A DNA stretch of 64,000 nt from Periplaneta americana (lineage: Eukaryota; Arthropoda; Insecta; Blattodea; Blattidae), in the NCBI RefSeq assembly GCF_040183065.1, contig NC_091120.1, forward strand, positions 186,365,627-186,429,626, read 5' to 3'. This document shows positions 11,057-22,184 of this stretch, in pieces. The notes under the pieces were generated by a model that had not been told where the DNA came from, searched no databases, and saw nothing but the letters and a program-made list of their open reading frames with translations. Positions within the stretch are counted from its first letter, which is position 1; the number at the start of each line of letters is the position of its first letter. Both the position numbers and the translations under genes were made by a program.

Positions 11057-11820
11057 ACGTCTTCAGACTGTATAGAACGCCGAAAATGGCTATTTTCGAT
11101 ATTGGGTAAAAATCTAACTGGTGGTATTGTGATACAGTGTGAGGAAGCACAAACAAATGTCCAAACTTTTTCAAGGACATCAACGTCTTCGAATTTGTTC
11201 GAAGAGATTCTAAAGTAATAACACAAGGAATAAGAATATAATAGTGCAGTCAGGGACCCAAGAAGTCCGATACTGCATCAAAATCAAAGAAGAATTATAA
11301 AAAACAAAAGTTAACAACGAAAAAAAAAGAAAGAAAAAAAAAACTGCTTTAAATGCAACTTTTTCACACATTTTATCTACAGGTTCGACTAATCTAATTT
11401 TAGTAAAATAAAGGATGGTGATTTCTTGAATGCGGAAGAGTTTTTATGTCTTTGCCTCTTCGAATCTCTCTGTCCTGAAAGAGTAAATGTAAATGCGGCA
11501 GGGAAGTAATTTATAGACGCAATTGTGCGGATTAGTTGAAGTGCCGGTAATTGCAATGTATGATATCAATCTGTGCATAATTGTGCACTCTACAGTCGTG
11601 CTTGAGGCACTAAAACGACTAATGTTAAGATACATTCGTGTTTAACCTACGGTTACACTTTATTACAAGCTGTTATTTCATGTACGATTGCATAGTTTTC
11701 GTAATATTACAGTACATGTAAAACTAAGTGCATAAAATTGCAGTTATTGCGCTAGTTCTAGAACCTTTGACCCCCATATGCGTGTTCAGAATGTTAATAT
11801 GACCATTGCACTGTCGACCA
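11057..11820. other. no recognisable gene
   Basis: AT-rich sequence downstream of the jockey fragment. The first part may be its 3' UTR, with A-rich runs near 11300-11345. Nothing else was seen. Confidence 0.4.
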
Positions 11821-11829
11821 GTGTTTATG

Positions 11830-13157
11830 AAGGTAATCGTAATGTGTCTTATTGAATTTGGTATTCCCAAGAAACTAGTTCAATTAATTAATATTTCTCA
11901 GTGAAAAGTACAGCAGAGTCCGTATAGGTCAGTTTCTGTCAGATGCGTTTCCAATTCACAGAGGGCTAAAACAAGGAGATGCACTATCACCTTTACTTTT
12001 TAACTTTACTCTAGAGTATGCTATTAGGAAAGTATTTTTAAGTAGGTTATTTTACGATGCTGTATCAACATCTCAGGTTATCTAGCGTCTGAATGATATG
12101 AGGGTCATAATGACGGTGAAATGAGTCCGGGGTCCAGCACCGAAAGTTACCCAGCATTTGCTCATATTGGGTTGAGGGAAAACCCCGGAAAAAACCTCAA
12201 CCGGGAATCGAACCCGGGCCACCTGGTTTTGCAGCCAGACGTGCTAGCCGTTACTCCACAGGTGTGGACGCCATTAGGAAAGTCCAAGATAATAGAGAGG
12301 GTTTGGAATTGAACGGGTTACATCAGCTGCTTGTCTATGCGGATGACGTGAATATGTTAGGAGAAAATCCACAAACGATCAGGGAAAACACGGGAATTTT
12401 ACTGGAAGCAAGTAAAGAGATAGTTTTGGAAGTAAATCCCGAAAAGACAAAGTATATGATTATGTCTCGTGACGAGAATATTGTACGAAATGGAAATATA
12501 AAAATTGGAAATTTATCCTTCGAAGAAGTGCAAAAATTCAAATACCTGGGAGCAACAGTAACAAATATAAATGATACTCGGGAGGAAATTAAACGCAGAA
12601 TAAATTAGGGAAATGCCTGTTATTATTCGGTTGAAAAACTTTTATCATCTAGTCTGCTGTCAAAAAATTTGAAAGTTAGAATTTATAAAACAGTTATATT
12701 ACCGGTTGTTCTGTATGGTTGTGAAACTTGGACTCTCACTTTGAGAGAGGAACAGAGATTAAGGGTGTTTGAGAATAAGGTGCTTAGGAAAATATTTGGG
12801 GCTAAGAGGGATGAATTACAGGAGAATGGAGAAAGTTACACAACACAGAACTGCACGCATTGTATTCTTCACCTGACATAATTAGGAACATTAAATCCGG
12901 ACGTTTGAGATGGGCAGGGCATGTAGCACGTATGGGCGAATCCAGAAATGCATATAGAGTGTTAGTTGGGAGACCGGAGGGAAAAAATACATTTGGGTAG
13001 GCCGAGACGTAGATGGGAAGATAATATTAAAATGGATTTGAGGGAGGTGGGATATGATGATAGAGACTGGATTAATCTTGCTCAGGTTAGGGACCAATGG
13101 CGGGCTTATGTGAGGGCGGCAATGAACCTCCGGGAGCCTTAAAAGCCAGTAAGTAGT
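11830..13157 (+). mobile_element. RTE-like LINE, 5'-truncated, split by a SINE
   Basis: The coding order is IEFGIPKKLVQLI, FLSDAFPIHRGLKQGDALSP (RT block with G-x2-QGD), then a SINE insertion (12034-12272), then LLVYADDVN (catalytic YADD), [25 protein letters not shown] and the C-terminal YGCETWTLTLREEQRLR and LRWAGHVARMGESRNAYRV blocks. Stops and frameshifts occur near 11905, 12606 and 12825. It ends with the family's AAAAGCCAGTAAGTAGTAGT tail. RTE assignment is by general resemblance; other copies lie at 18177 and 39976. Confidence 0.82.
12034..12272 (-). repeat. tRNA-derived SINE inserted in RTE LINE
   Basis: Minus-strand copy of the CCACACCTGTGGAGTAACGG SINE, with B-box GGTTCGATTCC (reverse strand near 12205) and a CGCTAGATAACC-type tail. 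It is flanked by direct repeats ATTAGGAAAGT at 12023-12033 and 12273-12283. Removing one repeat and the SINE restores the RTE reading across the site. Confidence 0.92.
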
Positions 13158-13482
13158 AGTAATCGTAATGTGTCTGCCAATATTTCAAAACTTTTTATAG
13201 CTTTTACACGTTGCAGATCATCTGTCGCCTTAAAAATGTTTTGTTGGAACGTTGGCAGTGTACTGGCACCGGAAGTGTCAAAAGATTTGCACTGGACATT
13301 TCTGTTTAAGGAATACCTTCCACGGAATAGTAGCCCATTTTTTTCTTAAATTGCTGCAGCTATGCCACGGAGCAAGTACCCAAAAATCTCGTACCACATT
13401 GAACACCACGAAAGTCTTAAAATACACGATTCTTCGAGCACTTGAAATAAAGACATTCCAAATTAGAGATAATAAAATTGTT
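13158..13482. other. no recognisable gene
   Basis: Short frames only. No splice-flanked exon or repeat identity was found. Confidence 0.4.
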
Positions 13483-14194
13483 TCAGGCCCAGTTTCACCA
13501 ATCTTTGTTAAATATTTAACATGTCGTTAAGGCAGTTTAACAGTAAACTTAACGCAAGAGATGTTTCATCAACTGTTGTTATTGCTAACATAATGTTAAA
13601 CCCACTGTTAAATTAACATAGCATACTCCCGCAGTTAAATCCTTAAAATCCTGTTACAGCGTGAATCATGGCTGCCAGGGAATATATATTACATGCCCCA
13701 TTATTATATCGAGATATATTTGCAGTGACAACAATTAGCTGCAATCACTGCTTTAGCATTTAATATTAACACTGCATCCACAGTAAAGAGAAGTTTTTGC
13801 TTATTAACGTAAGCATTTCTGTGATTATTATTCCGTATTAATACACAGATATAATTGCAGATTTTCAAAACTATATTTCTTTATTTCGCTGATTTAACAG
13901 TTCACATATAATTATAACCAATGACGTGTGAAGATATGTCAGATATATAAGATATGAAAATAATGTTAACGCTTACCATTGTAATTTTCAGGATCAAAAT
14001 TATCTTCATTTTCTATTGGTTCTATTTGATCCTGGATAATCACTACGTTTGAGTTCAATTACTAGATCTACTAAAATAATTCTATTTCTCATATAAGATA
14101 AAATTACTGCTCCTTCACGTTTCTTTTTCTCGATTTCCGCTGTAATTATGTTAGTCCCCAATACTTCCATAATGTAAAAAATACAATTTTCCGT

Positions 14195-15294
14195 TTGAGC
14201 GTCTTTTATTACCTAGACTATTAACGCATCTAGAATCATTGTTACCAAATACTCATTTTGGATTCAGAAAAATGCATTCCTGTCCGCAACAATTACACAG
14301 GATTATTGACATAATTCTTGACACCTATGAAAAGAAACAAATCTGTTTAGGCCTTTTCCTTGATACAGAAAAGGCGTTCGATAAAGTGTGGCATACTGGT
14401 CTCTTATTCAAACTAAAAAACCATCTTCCTGACACATATTATCGTTTAATTCAATCATTTCTTAGAAGACGAACTTATTCAGTAATTTATGAAGATGTAC
14501 AGTCTCAGATTAGATATATTTCTGCAGGTGTACCTCAAGGGAGCATTCTAGCCCCTTTTCTCTATTTAATTTACACTCATGATATACCAACACCTAAATC
14601 AGATTCTCTAACTGTAGCTCAGTTCGCTGATGACATTGCTGTCCTTAGCAAAGGAGATACTGGTGAACAAGTGACAACCAATCTACAAAACTTTCTACGA
14701 GAAATTGAAATATGGAACAAAAAGTGGAGAACAGCCATGAACACAAATAAGTCATCAACAGTAACATTCACACACCTCAAAAAACAAAAAGCACTTCCAC
14801 TCAACTGTTCACCAGTACCATAACATGAAGAAGTACGATATCTTGGACTCATCCTAGACAGTCGCTTGACCTGGAATAAACATCTCACTTACACCCTCCA
14901 GAGATTAAGATACAGACTTCATCGATTGAAAACAATACTTTCCAGCTCTTGTCTTTCCCTTTCCAACAAAAGGCTTTTCAAACCTATTTGGCTCTATGGA
15001 TGTTCATTATGGGGATCGGCTTCTGTAAGCCAAATCAAGCGTATTCAAACATTCCAAAATCGTGCACTAAGGATAATCACTGGAGCACCATGGTTCATCA
15101 GAAATGAAACACTTCATTCAGATCTGGATCTAGCCAAAATAGAGACTGTACTTCATTCTTTCTACACACGCTTATTTGCAACATTGTCAACACATTCTAA
15201 CAACTTAATCAACCAGATTCCTCGGAACCTGCCCCCTGCACGGCCTGATCGTCGCCTCAAGAGGAAAAGACACACTGATTTGTTGATGCTTTGA
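14195..15294 (+). pseudogene. jockey-clade LINE reverse transcriptase, one internal stop
   Basis: A single frame runs from about 14195 to 15294, interrupted only by TAA at 14821-14823. RT blocks are in order: HFGFRKMHSCPQQ, FLDTEKAFDKVWH (block A aspartate), GVPQGSILAPFLYLIY, QFADDIAVLSKGD (catalytic FADD), NTNKSSTVTF, then after the stop VRYLGLILDSRLTWNKHL and RALRIITGAPWFIRNETLH, ending RRLKRKRHTDLLML. The C-terminus is complete, while the endonuclease and the start of RT are missing. It is nested in the Harbinger-like element and younger than it. Confidence 0.9.
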
Positions 15295-15390
15295 TGAACG
15301 TTAATGGAAGTCACTCTCTCCACAAGTCTCATATTGTTGTAATGTTAATTATTTAAGCACAATTGATAGCACGGTACCAATGTACAACAA

Positions 15391-16481
15391 TCTATACTAA
15401 TAATAAATCTGTAGCCGAAATTTTTCTGGTAATTTTCGATTTCCCAAAAATAATTCGTCCTAACATATTATAATTAAGCACCCTCAAACCGAAAATCGCA
15501 TTTTTGAAATTTTTGTTTGTATGTCTGTCTGTATGTTTGTTACCTTTTCACGGGATAATGGCTGAACCGATTTATATGAAAATTGGAATATAAATTAAGT
15601 TCGTTGTAACTTAGATTTTAGGCTATATGGCATTCAAAATACTTTATTTAAAAGGGGGGTTTAAGGAGGCCTGAATTAAATAAATCGACATATCTCGCTT
15701 ATTATTGATTTTTGTGAAAAATGTTACATAACAAACGTTTCTTTAAAAATGATTTCCGATAAGTTTTATTCTTTACAAAATTGTGATAGGACTGATATTT
15801 AATGAGATAAATGAGTTTTAAAATTAAAATAACTGCCATCTAAGGCCGTATAACGAAATAAAAAACAAATGACTTGGTCTATAAGGGGCCTTGGACCTCA
15901 ACAATCGAAAGCTATTAAACATAGCCTACAGAGAATGTTTCTGTGTTTGTATGAAGTAATATCATAAGCTAAATTAACCGATTTGTATAATTAATTATTA
16001 TTTCACCATTGGAAAGTGTAGTTTCTCTAGATGGACATAATGCTATAATGTTATTACAGTAACGTCTGAGTAAATCGAGGACAGGTAAGATTAAAATAGC
16101 TTCTTATGCACAGAAAATTTGATAGGCTATTTTGTACATTCGTTTTCTGTATTTCTTAAAATAATATTTATGTACACTCATTTTAATCTCAGAGAATTAA
16201 CGAACAACGAGAGTGTATTGATTTAGTATGCAGTAATAGTATGTTAGGTTAGGAATCCATTATTTTATAATTCAAATTTTAACTATGCTCAATTGAATAG
16301 TGTTAAAATACATAAAATACATATGCAATAAATGCAATGCAAAAAAAATTGGGTAATGAGCGAAGCAGATTATCTTGCGCTGTTGTAAAAGTTGTTCCCT
16401 GTATCAAACGTCCTATTTTAATTATGTAATTACTTTTTATTTATTTCTAACAGATGCAGCGGAGCGCACGGGTACGGCTAG
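15391..16481 (+). mobile_element. non-autonomous Helitron, copy 1
   Basis: It starts TCTATACTAATAATAAATCT after an A and ends GCACGGGTACGGCTAG before a T, matching Helitron rules: 5' TC, 3' CTAG, insertion between A and T, no target duplication. There is no Rep/helicase ORF. Copies at 32129-33102 and 44297-45280 share both ends and most of the body. This copy carries about 200 bp of unique sequence near its 3' side (about 16170-16385). Confidence 0.85.
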
Positions 16482-16931
16482 TTTTTAAATATACATAAAA
16501 AAAACAATTTTCCCCTAAAACAAATGACTACATCAATTAAAGGCACATTCAATAAACTTTCATACAATCACTGAATTCTTGATTCCTCTTACATTACTCT
16601 TAACATCATATTACCTAACCAAAGTACCTCAAATGGTTGGTGAAACACTGTTACAGTAACAGGTTGTTTAATTTTTAACAACACGTTAGTTAACATGCTG
16701 TTAGCGTTATTTTAACGAAGCTTGGTGAAACTGGGCCTCAGAGAATCAGTGAGTTTGAGAATCGCTGATCTAGATATTTCAACTGTCACGTGAAATAGTT
16801 TAAAAATAAATTCATTATAAAATAAAGTTTCAACAACTTCCACGTCACCGATTCTCTGACTTCTGTTGAAAATATTGTTTCCTGTTGGCATTAACGCAAC
16901 TTGTCTGTTTTGTACTTGTTTTTATCGCCAG

Positions 16932-17184
16932 ACTGCGCTGGGAGCAAGAAGAACACGAGGAAGACGAGGAGAAACTGGATCAGGCGGAGAAAAACGCCGA
17001 GAAGACTACAGAACTGTCGTGCAGCTTGAAAGACTTCAAAGCGCCACCTTGTTGCCCTCATTTATTCACACGTCAAAAACCGACACACGATACTTTATAT
17101 GATGCAGACACCAGTTCGAATCTCGAACAGTCACCAAAGTTAAGCAGAAAGAATAAGCTTCTTCGTCCTTCTCCGCGACCCTAA
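16932..17184 (+). CDS. gene A, terminal exon with stop, coiled-coil tail
   Basis: The acceptor TTTTTATCGCCAG precedes A-CTG-CGC; with AG from the 8085 exon end this completes an arginine codon. It encodes 83 further residues. A charged heptad-like stretch (LRWEQEEHEEDEEKLDQ, then AEKNAEKTTEL) probably forms a coiled coil. A cysteine-bearing KDFKAPPCCPHLF and a basic SRKNKLLRPSPRP end follow, with a stop at 17182-17184. Splicing to a further exon cannot be excluded, but a stop plus AATAAA at 17358 fits a 3' terminal exon. The protein family was not recognised. Confidence 0.68.
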
Positions 17185-17357
17185 AAGGAAGTGTCGGACA
17201 ATTCAAGGTGGAATTGTAAGCTTCTAGTTGTGCTGTAAGACAAGTACACAGTATAAATCTGGAATAGTTAATATACAAAATGTTGTTATAATTTTCGTTC
17301 TTGCTTTTAATGTTCCTGATCCTGATGATTGAATACCTACAAAATTATATTTCAAGG

Positions 17358-17363
17358 AATAAA
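17358..17363 (+). terminator. candidate polyadenylation signal of gene A
   Basis: AATAAA, 174 nt after the stop of the terminal exon, in otherwise non-repetitive sequence. It is a plausible cleavage signal, based on motif and position only. Confidence 0.45.
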
Positions 17364-17563
17364 TGTTACAAGTTTTGCTGCAAATACTGTGTCTCTTAGA
17401 TAAATATATCAAACTAATCTAAGATTTCAAGATTCCTATTAGCAAAGAAATTTCATTGGTACAGATTTTCATTGCAGTCTTACATTTCCACGCAGAGCCC
17501 AGTAAGATTGAAGCCCAACGCTGAAATATAAATATGAGATTATGTGCGTTCTTATAGATTATA

Positions 17564-18123
17564 CAGAGTGAGGGTGAAATAACCTTGCAGATTGAAAGGG
17601 ACGATAGGGGATATGTAAAGAATAGAAAACCTATATTACGTTTTGTGATTAAATGCACAGTTAATTAGAAAATTAAGTTTGAAATTTCAACAGACCGGCA
17701 ACATCGTCACTAACACACACTACTCGTGATACAGATGTAAGAGGTCAATGAACTCGGTGTGTCTTGGTAGGTGAGCTGCTCTCTACCAAGGCGTTGCCAT
17801 TTGCTCTCATCGTGCAGTGGCTTGAAATTAGAGGTTTTTAAAATTAAATTTACACGAAAACTGTGCACGCTATTGTAATAGGGCAGAGGGATAAATTATT
17901 CTATATTAGATTTCCTATCGATATGGACAAAAATCACGATCCTACTCGCAATAGTTACCGAAAAAGAGATTGTTAAACATTTGAAAAAAAAAAAACTTTT
18001 TCTGAAGAAAAAAAAAAAGCTATTGACTTTCCACCAATATGATATTATAGTTTTTTAATACATAGGCCTACAACATGAGCTATTCGCTCTGGAAATCTGC
18101 AAGACTATTTCACTTCCACCCTG
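17564..18123. mobile_element. TA-flanked MITE
   Basis: TIRs: CAGAGTGAGGGTGAAATAAC on the left, with the right end reading GACTATTTCACTTCCACCCT before TG. Both ends share a CTGCAGATT/AATCTGCA inner block, and TA lies on both sides (17562-17563, 18124-18125). No coding capacity. Confidence 0.8.
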
Positions 18124-18176
18124 TATAAATCATTAAGCGAAGTTCTTACCTGCACTTTGGCCTGCCTAATTAGTAC

Positions 18177-18851
18177 TGGAAATGGAAATATAAAAATTGG
18201 AAATTTATCTTTTGAAGAGGTGGAGAAGTTCAAATATCTTGCAGCGACAGTAACAAATATAAATGGTGCTCGGGAGGAAATTAAGCACAGAATAAATATG
18301 GGAAATGCCTGTTATTATTCGGTTGAGAAGCTTTTATCATCCTGTCTGCTGTCAAAAAATCTGAAAGTTAGAATTTATAAAACAGTTATATTACCAGTTG
18401 TTCTGTATGGCTGTGAAACTTGGACTCTCACTTTGAGAGACTAACATAGGTTAAGGGTGTTTGAGAATAAGGTGCTTAGGAAAATATTTGGAGCTAAGAG
18501 GGATGAAGTTACAGGATAATGGAGAAAGTTACACAACACAGAACTGCACGCATTGTATTCTTCACCTGACGTAATTAGGAACATTAAATCCAGACGTTTG
18601 AGATGAGCAGGGCATGTAGCACGTATGGGCGAATCCAGAAATGCATATGGAGTGTTAGTTGGGAGGCCGGAGGGAAAAAGACCTTTAGGGAAGCAGAGAC
18701 GTAGATGGGAAGATAATATTAAAATGGATAATTGAGGGAGGTGGGATATGATGATAGAGAATGGATTAATCTTGCTCAGGATGGGGACCAATGGCGGGCT
18801 TATGTGAGGGCGGCAATGAACCACCGTGTTCCTTAAAAGCCAGTAAGTAAG
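18177..18851 (+). mobile_element. RTE-like LINE copy 2, 5'-truncated
   Basis: It carries [19 protein letters not shown], the YGCETWTLTL block and the LRWAGHVARM region (here with a TGA in place of the W codon), ending in AAAAGCCAGTAAGTAAGTA. It is bounded by direct repeats TAATTAGTAC at 18167-18176 and 18852-18861. Stop codons near 18442 and 18520 make it inactive. Confidence 0.9.
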
Positions 18852-18962
18852 TAATTAGTACCCTTGAAATAGAATAAAGTTAATTGCATCAGTCCATATG
18901 ACAACAAACGTAAGTATGTGACGACAAAATATATTGGCACAGTTGTCCCATTCTGTAATATA

Positions 18963-19891
18963 CAGGATGATTAAAAAGGTTCTAATATTTTAAGAGGTGG
19001 TAGAACTCAACAAAACAAGTAAAAAAAAGTCTAATAAGCATGTGTAGTAAAATTAATTCCTTCCGTGATATTAGAACTTAACTTGTGCATAGCAGATGCT
19101 CGATGTGACTTCCATTCATCATAACACATCTTTCTGCTCTGTGTCTTAGGGAACCATGAAACCTTTCAAACACCCCTGGTTGGTCCCTGATGTACTGCCA
19201 GGCTTTGGAGACACGATACTGTAGCGTTTTAATGCATTCAATAAGGCCTAAAGTATCCCCATAACCAAAAGTCCAAGGGATTAAGATCTGGGGAACGAGA
19301 AGGCCATGGTGCAGGACCTACCCGGCCAATCCATCGAAGATTAATTACCCGTGATAGATATTGTATGACTCTATTATGAAAATTAGCTGTGCTCTGTTCA
19401 TGCAAAAAACCACATTTGTAATCTTTGATGATATGGCACTTCCTCTAACAAGACGGGCAATAATTTTCTAAGAAATGCCGATACTGAGAACCAGTTAATC
19501 CACGGGGAAGAATGTGTGGCCCTATTAACATGTCACCAACATACGAATTAAAAAATTTTTTTTTGTAAAACTCATGTCTATTGGACCTTTTTTTTTCTTG
19601 TGATGCTTACTACTCCCTCTCAAAATATTAGACTATTTTAAACACCCTATCGACCTGGCTGGCGAGTTGGTATAGCGCTGGCCTTCTATGCCCAAGGTTG
19701 CGGGTTCGCTCTCGGGCCAGGTCGATGGCATTTAAGTGTGCTTAAATGCAACAGGCTCATGTCAGTAATTTAGTGGCATGTAAAAGAACTCCTGTGGGAC
19801 AAAATTCCGGCACATTCGGCGACGCTGATATAACCTCTGCAGTTGCGAGCGTCGTTAAATAAAACATAACATTTAACATTTAAACACCCTG
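18963..19891 (-). mobile_element. DUF4817-type DNA transposon, decayed
   Basis: Ends CAGGATGATTAAAAAGGTTC and, on the right, ATTTAAACACCCTG, with the matching AATATTAGA-type TIR interior at 19623. TA lies on both sides (18961, 19892). The minus strand holds transposase remains (RWIGRVGPAPWPSRSPDLNP, then DFWLWG, then a late MNGSH-EHLL-like block) in several frames. A SINE sits within the right TIR. Confidence 0.8.
19649..19878 (+). repeat. tRNA-derived SINE (CGACCTGG family) with 12-bp TSD
   Basis: The head folds as a near-complete cloverleaf: 7-bp acceptor pair GACCTGG/CCAGGTC, A-box-like TGGTATAGCGC and B-box-like GGTTCGCTC. The tail ends CGTCGTTAAATAAAACATAA. TTTAAACACCCT flanks it at 19637-19648 and 19879-19890. 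Other copies are on the minus strand at 54311 and 62579. Confidence 0.92.
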
Positions 19892-19893
19892 TA

Positions 19894-20378
19894 TGTATTT
19901 TGTATAGTTTACGATTGTAATGGAAACTTAAACAAGTTGATTTAGTGCGCGAAATATGGAATCTAGGATAAATATTTTTGAGCCGCCATTTTATTTAATA
20001 TCTTTCTTAGAATTACGTAAATTTCCCAGATATTGTTTCGCTTTAAAACCATACTTTTCAGAAACAGAGAATTTATATTGTATAGGGTTTTCCAAAAGTA
20101 AGAGATAATTGTAATTGTTCATAATTTTTTTATTTTTCTACACAATCCTAAAAATTCTGGCATTGGCTAACATCACAAAAAAGGGAGTTTTCGCATCACC
20201 ATGGCAACGATTTTGTTTGTTTCTTATTGTTTTTATAAATAATTTATTAGTTTTCTGTTTAGTACTATCATCAGCATGTTTCATAATATTAAAATTACTA
20301 ACTTAATGAAAAATGAAAAGAAACATCTAACTCTTGTAAATTTGTGATTAAATTTTTCTAAATGTTTAACTACGAAAC
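19894..20378. other. no recognisable gene
   Basis: AT-rich. A short hydrophobic frame at 20115-20306 has no family resemblance. Confidence 0.4.
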
Positions 20379-20630
20379 GTCCACACCTGTGGAGTAACGG
20401 TCAGCGCGTCTAGCCTCGAAACCAGGTGACCCGGGTTCGAATCCCGGTCGGAGAAAGTTACCTGGTTGAGGTTTTTTCCTGGGTTTTCCCTCAACCCAAT
20501 ACGAGCAAATGCTGGGTAACTTTCGGTGCATGACCCCGGACTCATTTCACCGGCATTATCACCTTCATTTCATTCAGACGCTAAATAACCTAGATGTTGA
20601 TACAGCGTCGTAAAATAATCCAATAAAAAT
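20379..20630 (+). repeat. tRNA-derived SINE (CCACACCTG family)
   Basis: A-box region GGAGTAACGGTCAGCGCG and B-box GGTTCGAATCCC, a SINE body with AGTTACCTGGTTGAGG, and a tail of AACCTAGATGTTGATACAGC. Flanked by AACTACGAAAC (20368-20378) and AACTACAAAAC (20631-20641). Confidence 0.92.
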
Positions 20631-20641
20631 AACTACAAAAC

Positions 20642-21050
20642 ACTAAAACATTACTTACCATGTTTTACTCCCGAACCCCTCATTTGTAAATCAGAAAGTG
20701 TAGCTATTTTTGCATCTGAGCAGTTCAACAAACGACACGGAAGGAAGACGAGACCTCCCTAGTCTTCCAGAGACTTGTAAATTATCTTATTTTGCATGCA
20801 TGGAGAGACAGGCAAATCGTTTCCTTGACATCTTATCCGGTTTTGATTCTGTACATGAGTCGGCGTTTTCAGAGCGTAATGTATTCAGATCACAGATAAG
20901 AGCTTAGCTTAATTATGTAGATACTTTCGGACTTGTTGATGGCCTCAGCACTCACGAGACTGTCATACTTCGACGAAAAGGAATCCCCATTAAACGGTTG
21001 CTACACCTTGGCGTTCAGGCCAAAGCCATATGAAATTAGCCTACATATGT
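20642..21050. other. unassigned sequence with a 65-codon frame
   Basis: The frame 20710-20907 is unusually GC-balanced (LPETCKLSYFACMERQANRF is part of it) but lacks splice consensus at both sides and any family match. It could be an unrecognised exon or transposon piece. Confidence 0.3.
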
Positions 21051-22184
21051 GGCCTATTCTATATGAAATCGATCAGTAAAAAACCTCGCATGTTTTTTAT
21101 TCTCTAATTTTTCCCTATTTATACAAGGTGCAGAGGAGAGTGCGTTTTCAAAAATATACTATCGAAAGTCAAACTGTTTTCGTGTTATTGAGCGACAAAT
21201 TTAGCGTATTTTATAAAAAACAAGCCTCTTTCAGCGCTCAGAACTCTGGAACCATTTACTGCAGGACATTGAACTGGAGCTTATTTTGAAGCTGACATTT
21301 GGTAGGTTGTGTTAAGAAGTAATCCTTATTTTTATTGTACACAGAGAGACAGATACTCTGATTTTACTTGCTTTTAGGCTCTTTGGCCATTTGTAAAAAT
21401 GTAAAAAATATTGAGAAAAAAAATTGCATTATTAAGAGGGATTCGGCATTGTTTGCTTAGTGGCTCGGCAATAAGTTTCGAGGGTATTAAATAAATTATT
21501 TTCACACGCCTAGACTTGAACGGCGCAGTACCCCACGCACTGGCCGAGAGCTGAAGATAAGCGAGCGTTGGGCGTCATTTTACTCCTGTGTTTATGAAAA
21601 CCTGTGATAAAGCTAGCCCAGCCATGACTGCTAGACGACACATCACGTGTTTGTCTCCTGGCCTTGCTTGTCTCGACTACCTACAGTCAGCTGGTTAGTT
21701 CATGCGCGTACTATCTTTTTTCTTTATTTGATATTTTCAATACTTTATTATCAACGTACCACCAGTAAAAAATATGTGTTTATTTGTACTTTCAATGCGG
21801 AATCTAACCATATATTTTAAAAATATTTTTTCGTGGCCAAAGGCGTCTTAATGAAGAAAAATCTAAATTTCTCCATTTCCATAAAAAAGTAAGAAAAACT
21901 GTTTACATGTTAATATAAACTTTAACTTCTCAGCATAAAAATAAACCATGATTTTGATCATTGGGTGAAAGGGTTTCGGAGCCACAACAGTTTAAAGTTG
22001 CTAATTTTATGAAAATACGATAAATTTAAATATTATTAATTTAAACACTATTAAGTTCTGATGCCTCAAACTTTGCACAAAGCATTATGTCACAATTGTC
22101 TACGGACAGAAAAAGTTTTATTGTATTTAAAAATTGCAAGGTCAATTTTCTCTATATTTCGGTCGATTTGAGATGGAATAGCCC
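21051..22184. mobile_element. GGGCTATTCC TIR element, copy A (uninterrupted)
   Basis: The left end is GGCCTATTCTATATGAAATC. The right end, read on the reverse strand, is GGGCTATTCCATCTCAAATC. A second copy in the opposite orientation lies at 51940-53717. The two align along their length except for a 642-bp block present only in the second. No transposase. Confidence 0.85.

Larger units (their letters stand above)
13486..16737. mobile_element. Harbinger-like TIR element, host of two later insertions
   Basis: The left end GGCCCAGTTTCACCAATCTT mirrors AAGCTTGGTGAAACTGGGCC on the right. A 3-bp direct repeat TCA flanks it (13483-13485, 16738-16740). Similar GTTAAC-rich subterminal sequence is seen at both ends. 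A 3-bp TSD and G-rich TIR start fit PIF/Harbinger, though no nuclease domain was recognised. The interior holds a jockey LINE and a Helitron, which account for about 2.2 kb of its 3.25 kb. Confidence 0.78.
8086..16931 (+). other. gene A 8.8 kb intron filled with nested transposons
   Basis: The donor GTAGG at 8086 pairs with the acceptor TTTTTATCGCCAG ending 16931. It contains, in order, a TIR element, a jockey LINE, an RTE LINE with an inner SINE, and a Harbinger-like element with an inner jockey LINE and Helitron. Confidence 0.65.

Noticed and set aside
20379-20455. Candidate tRNA gene
   Set aside because: The tRNA-like head continues into a SINE body and tail with flanking duplications, as do the other TTCGAATCC-type hits.
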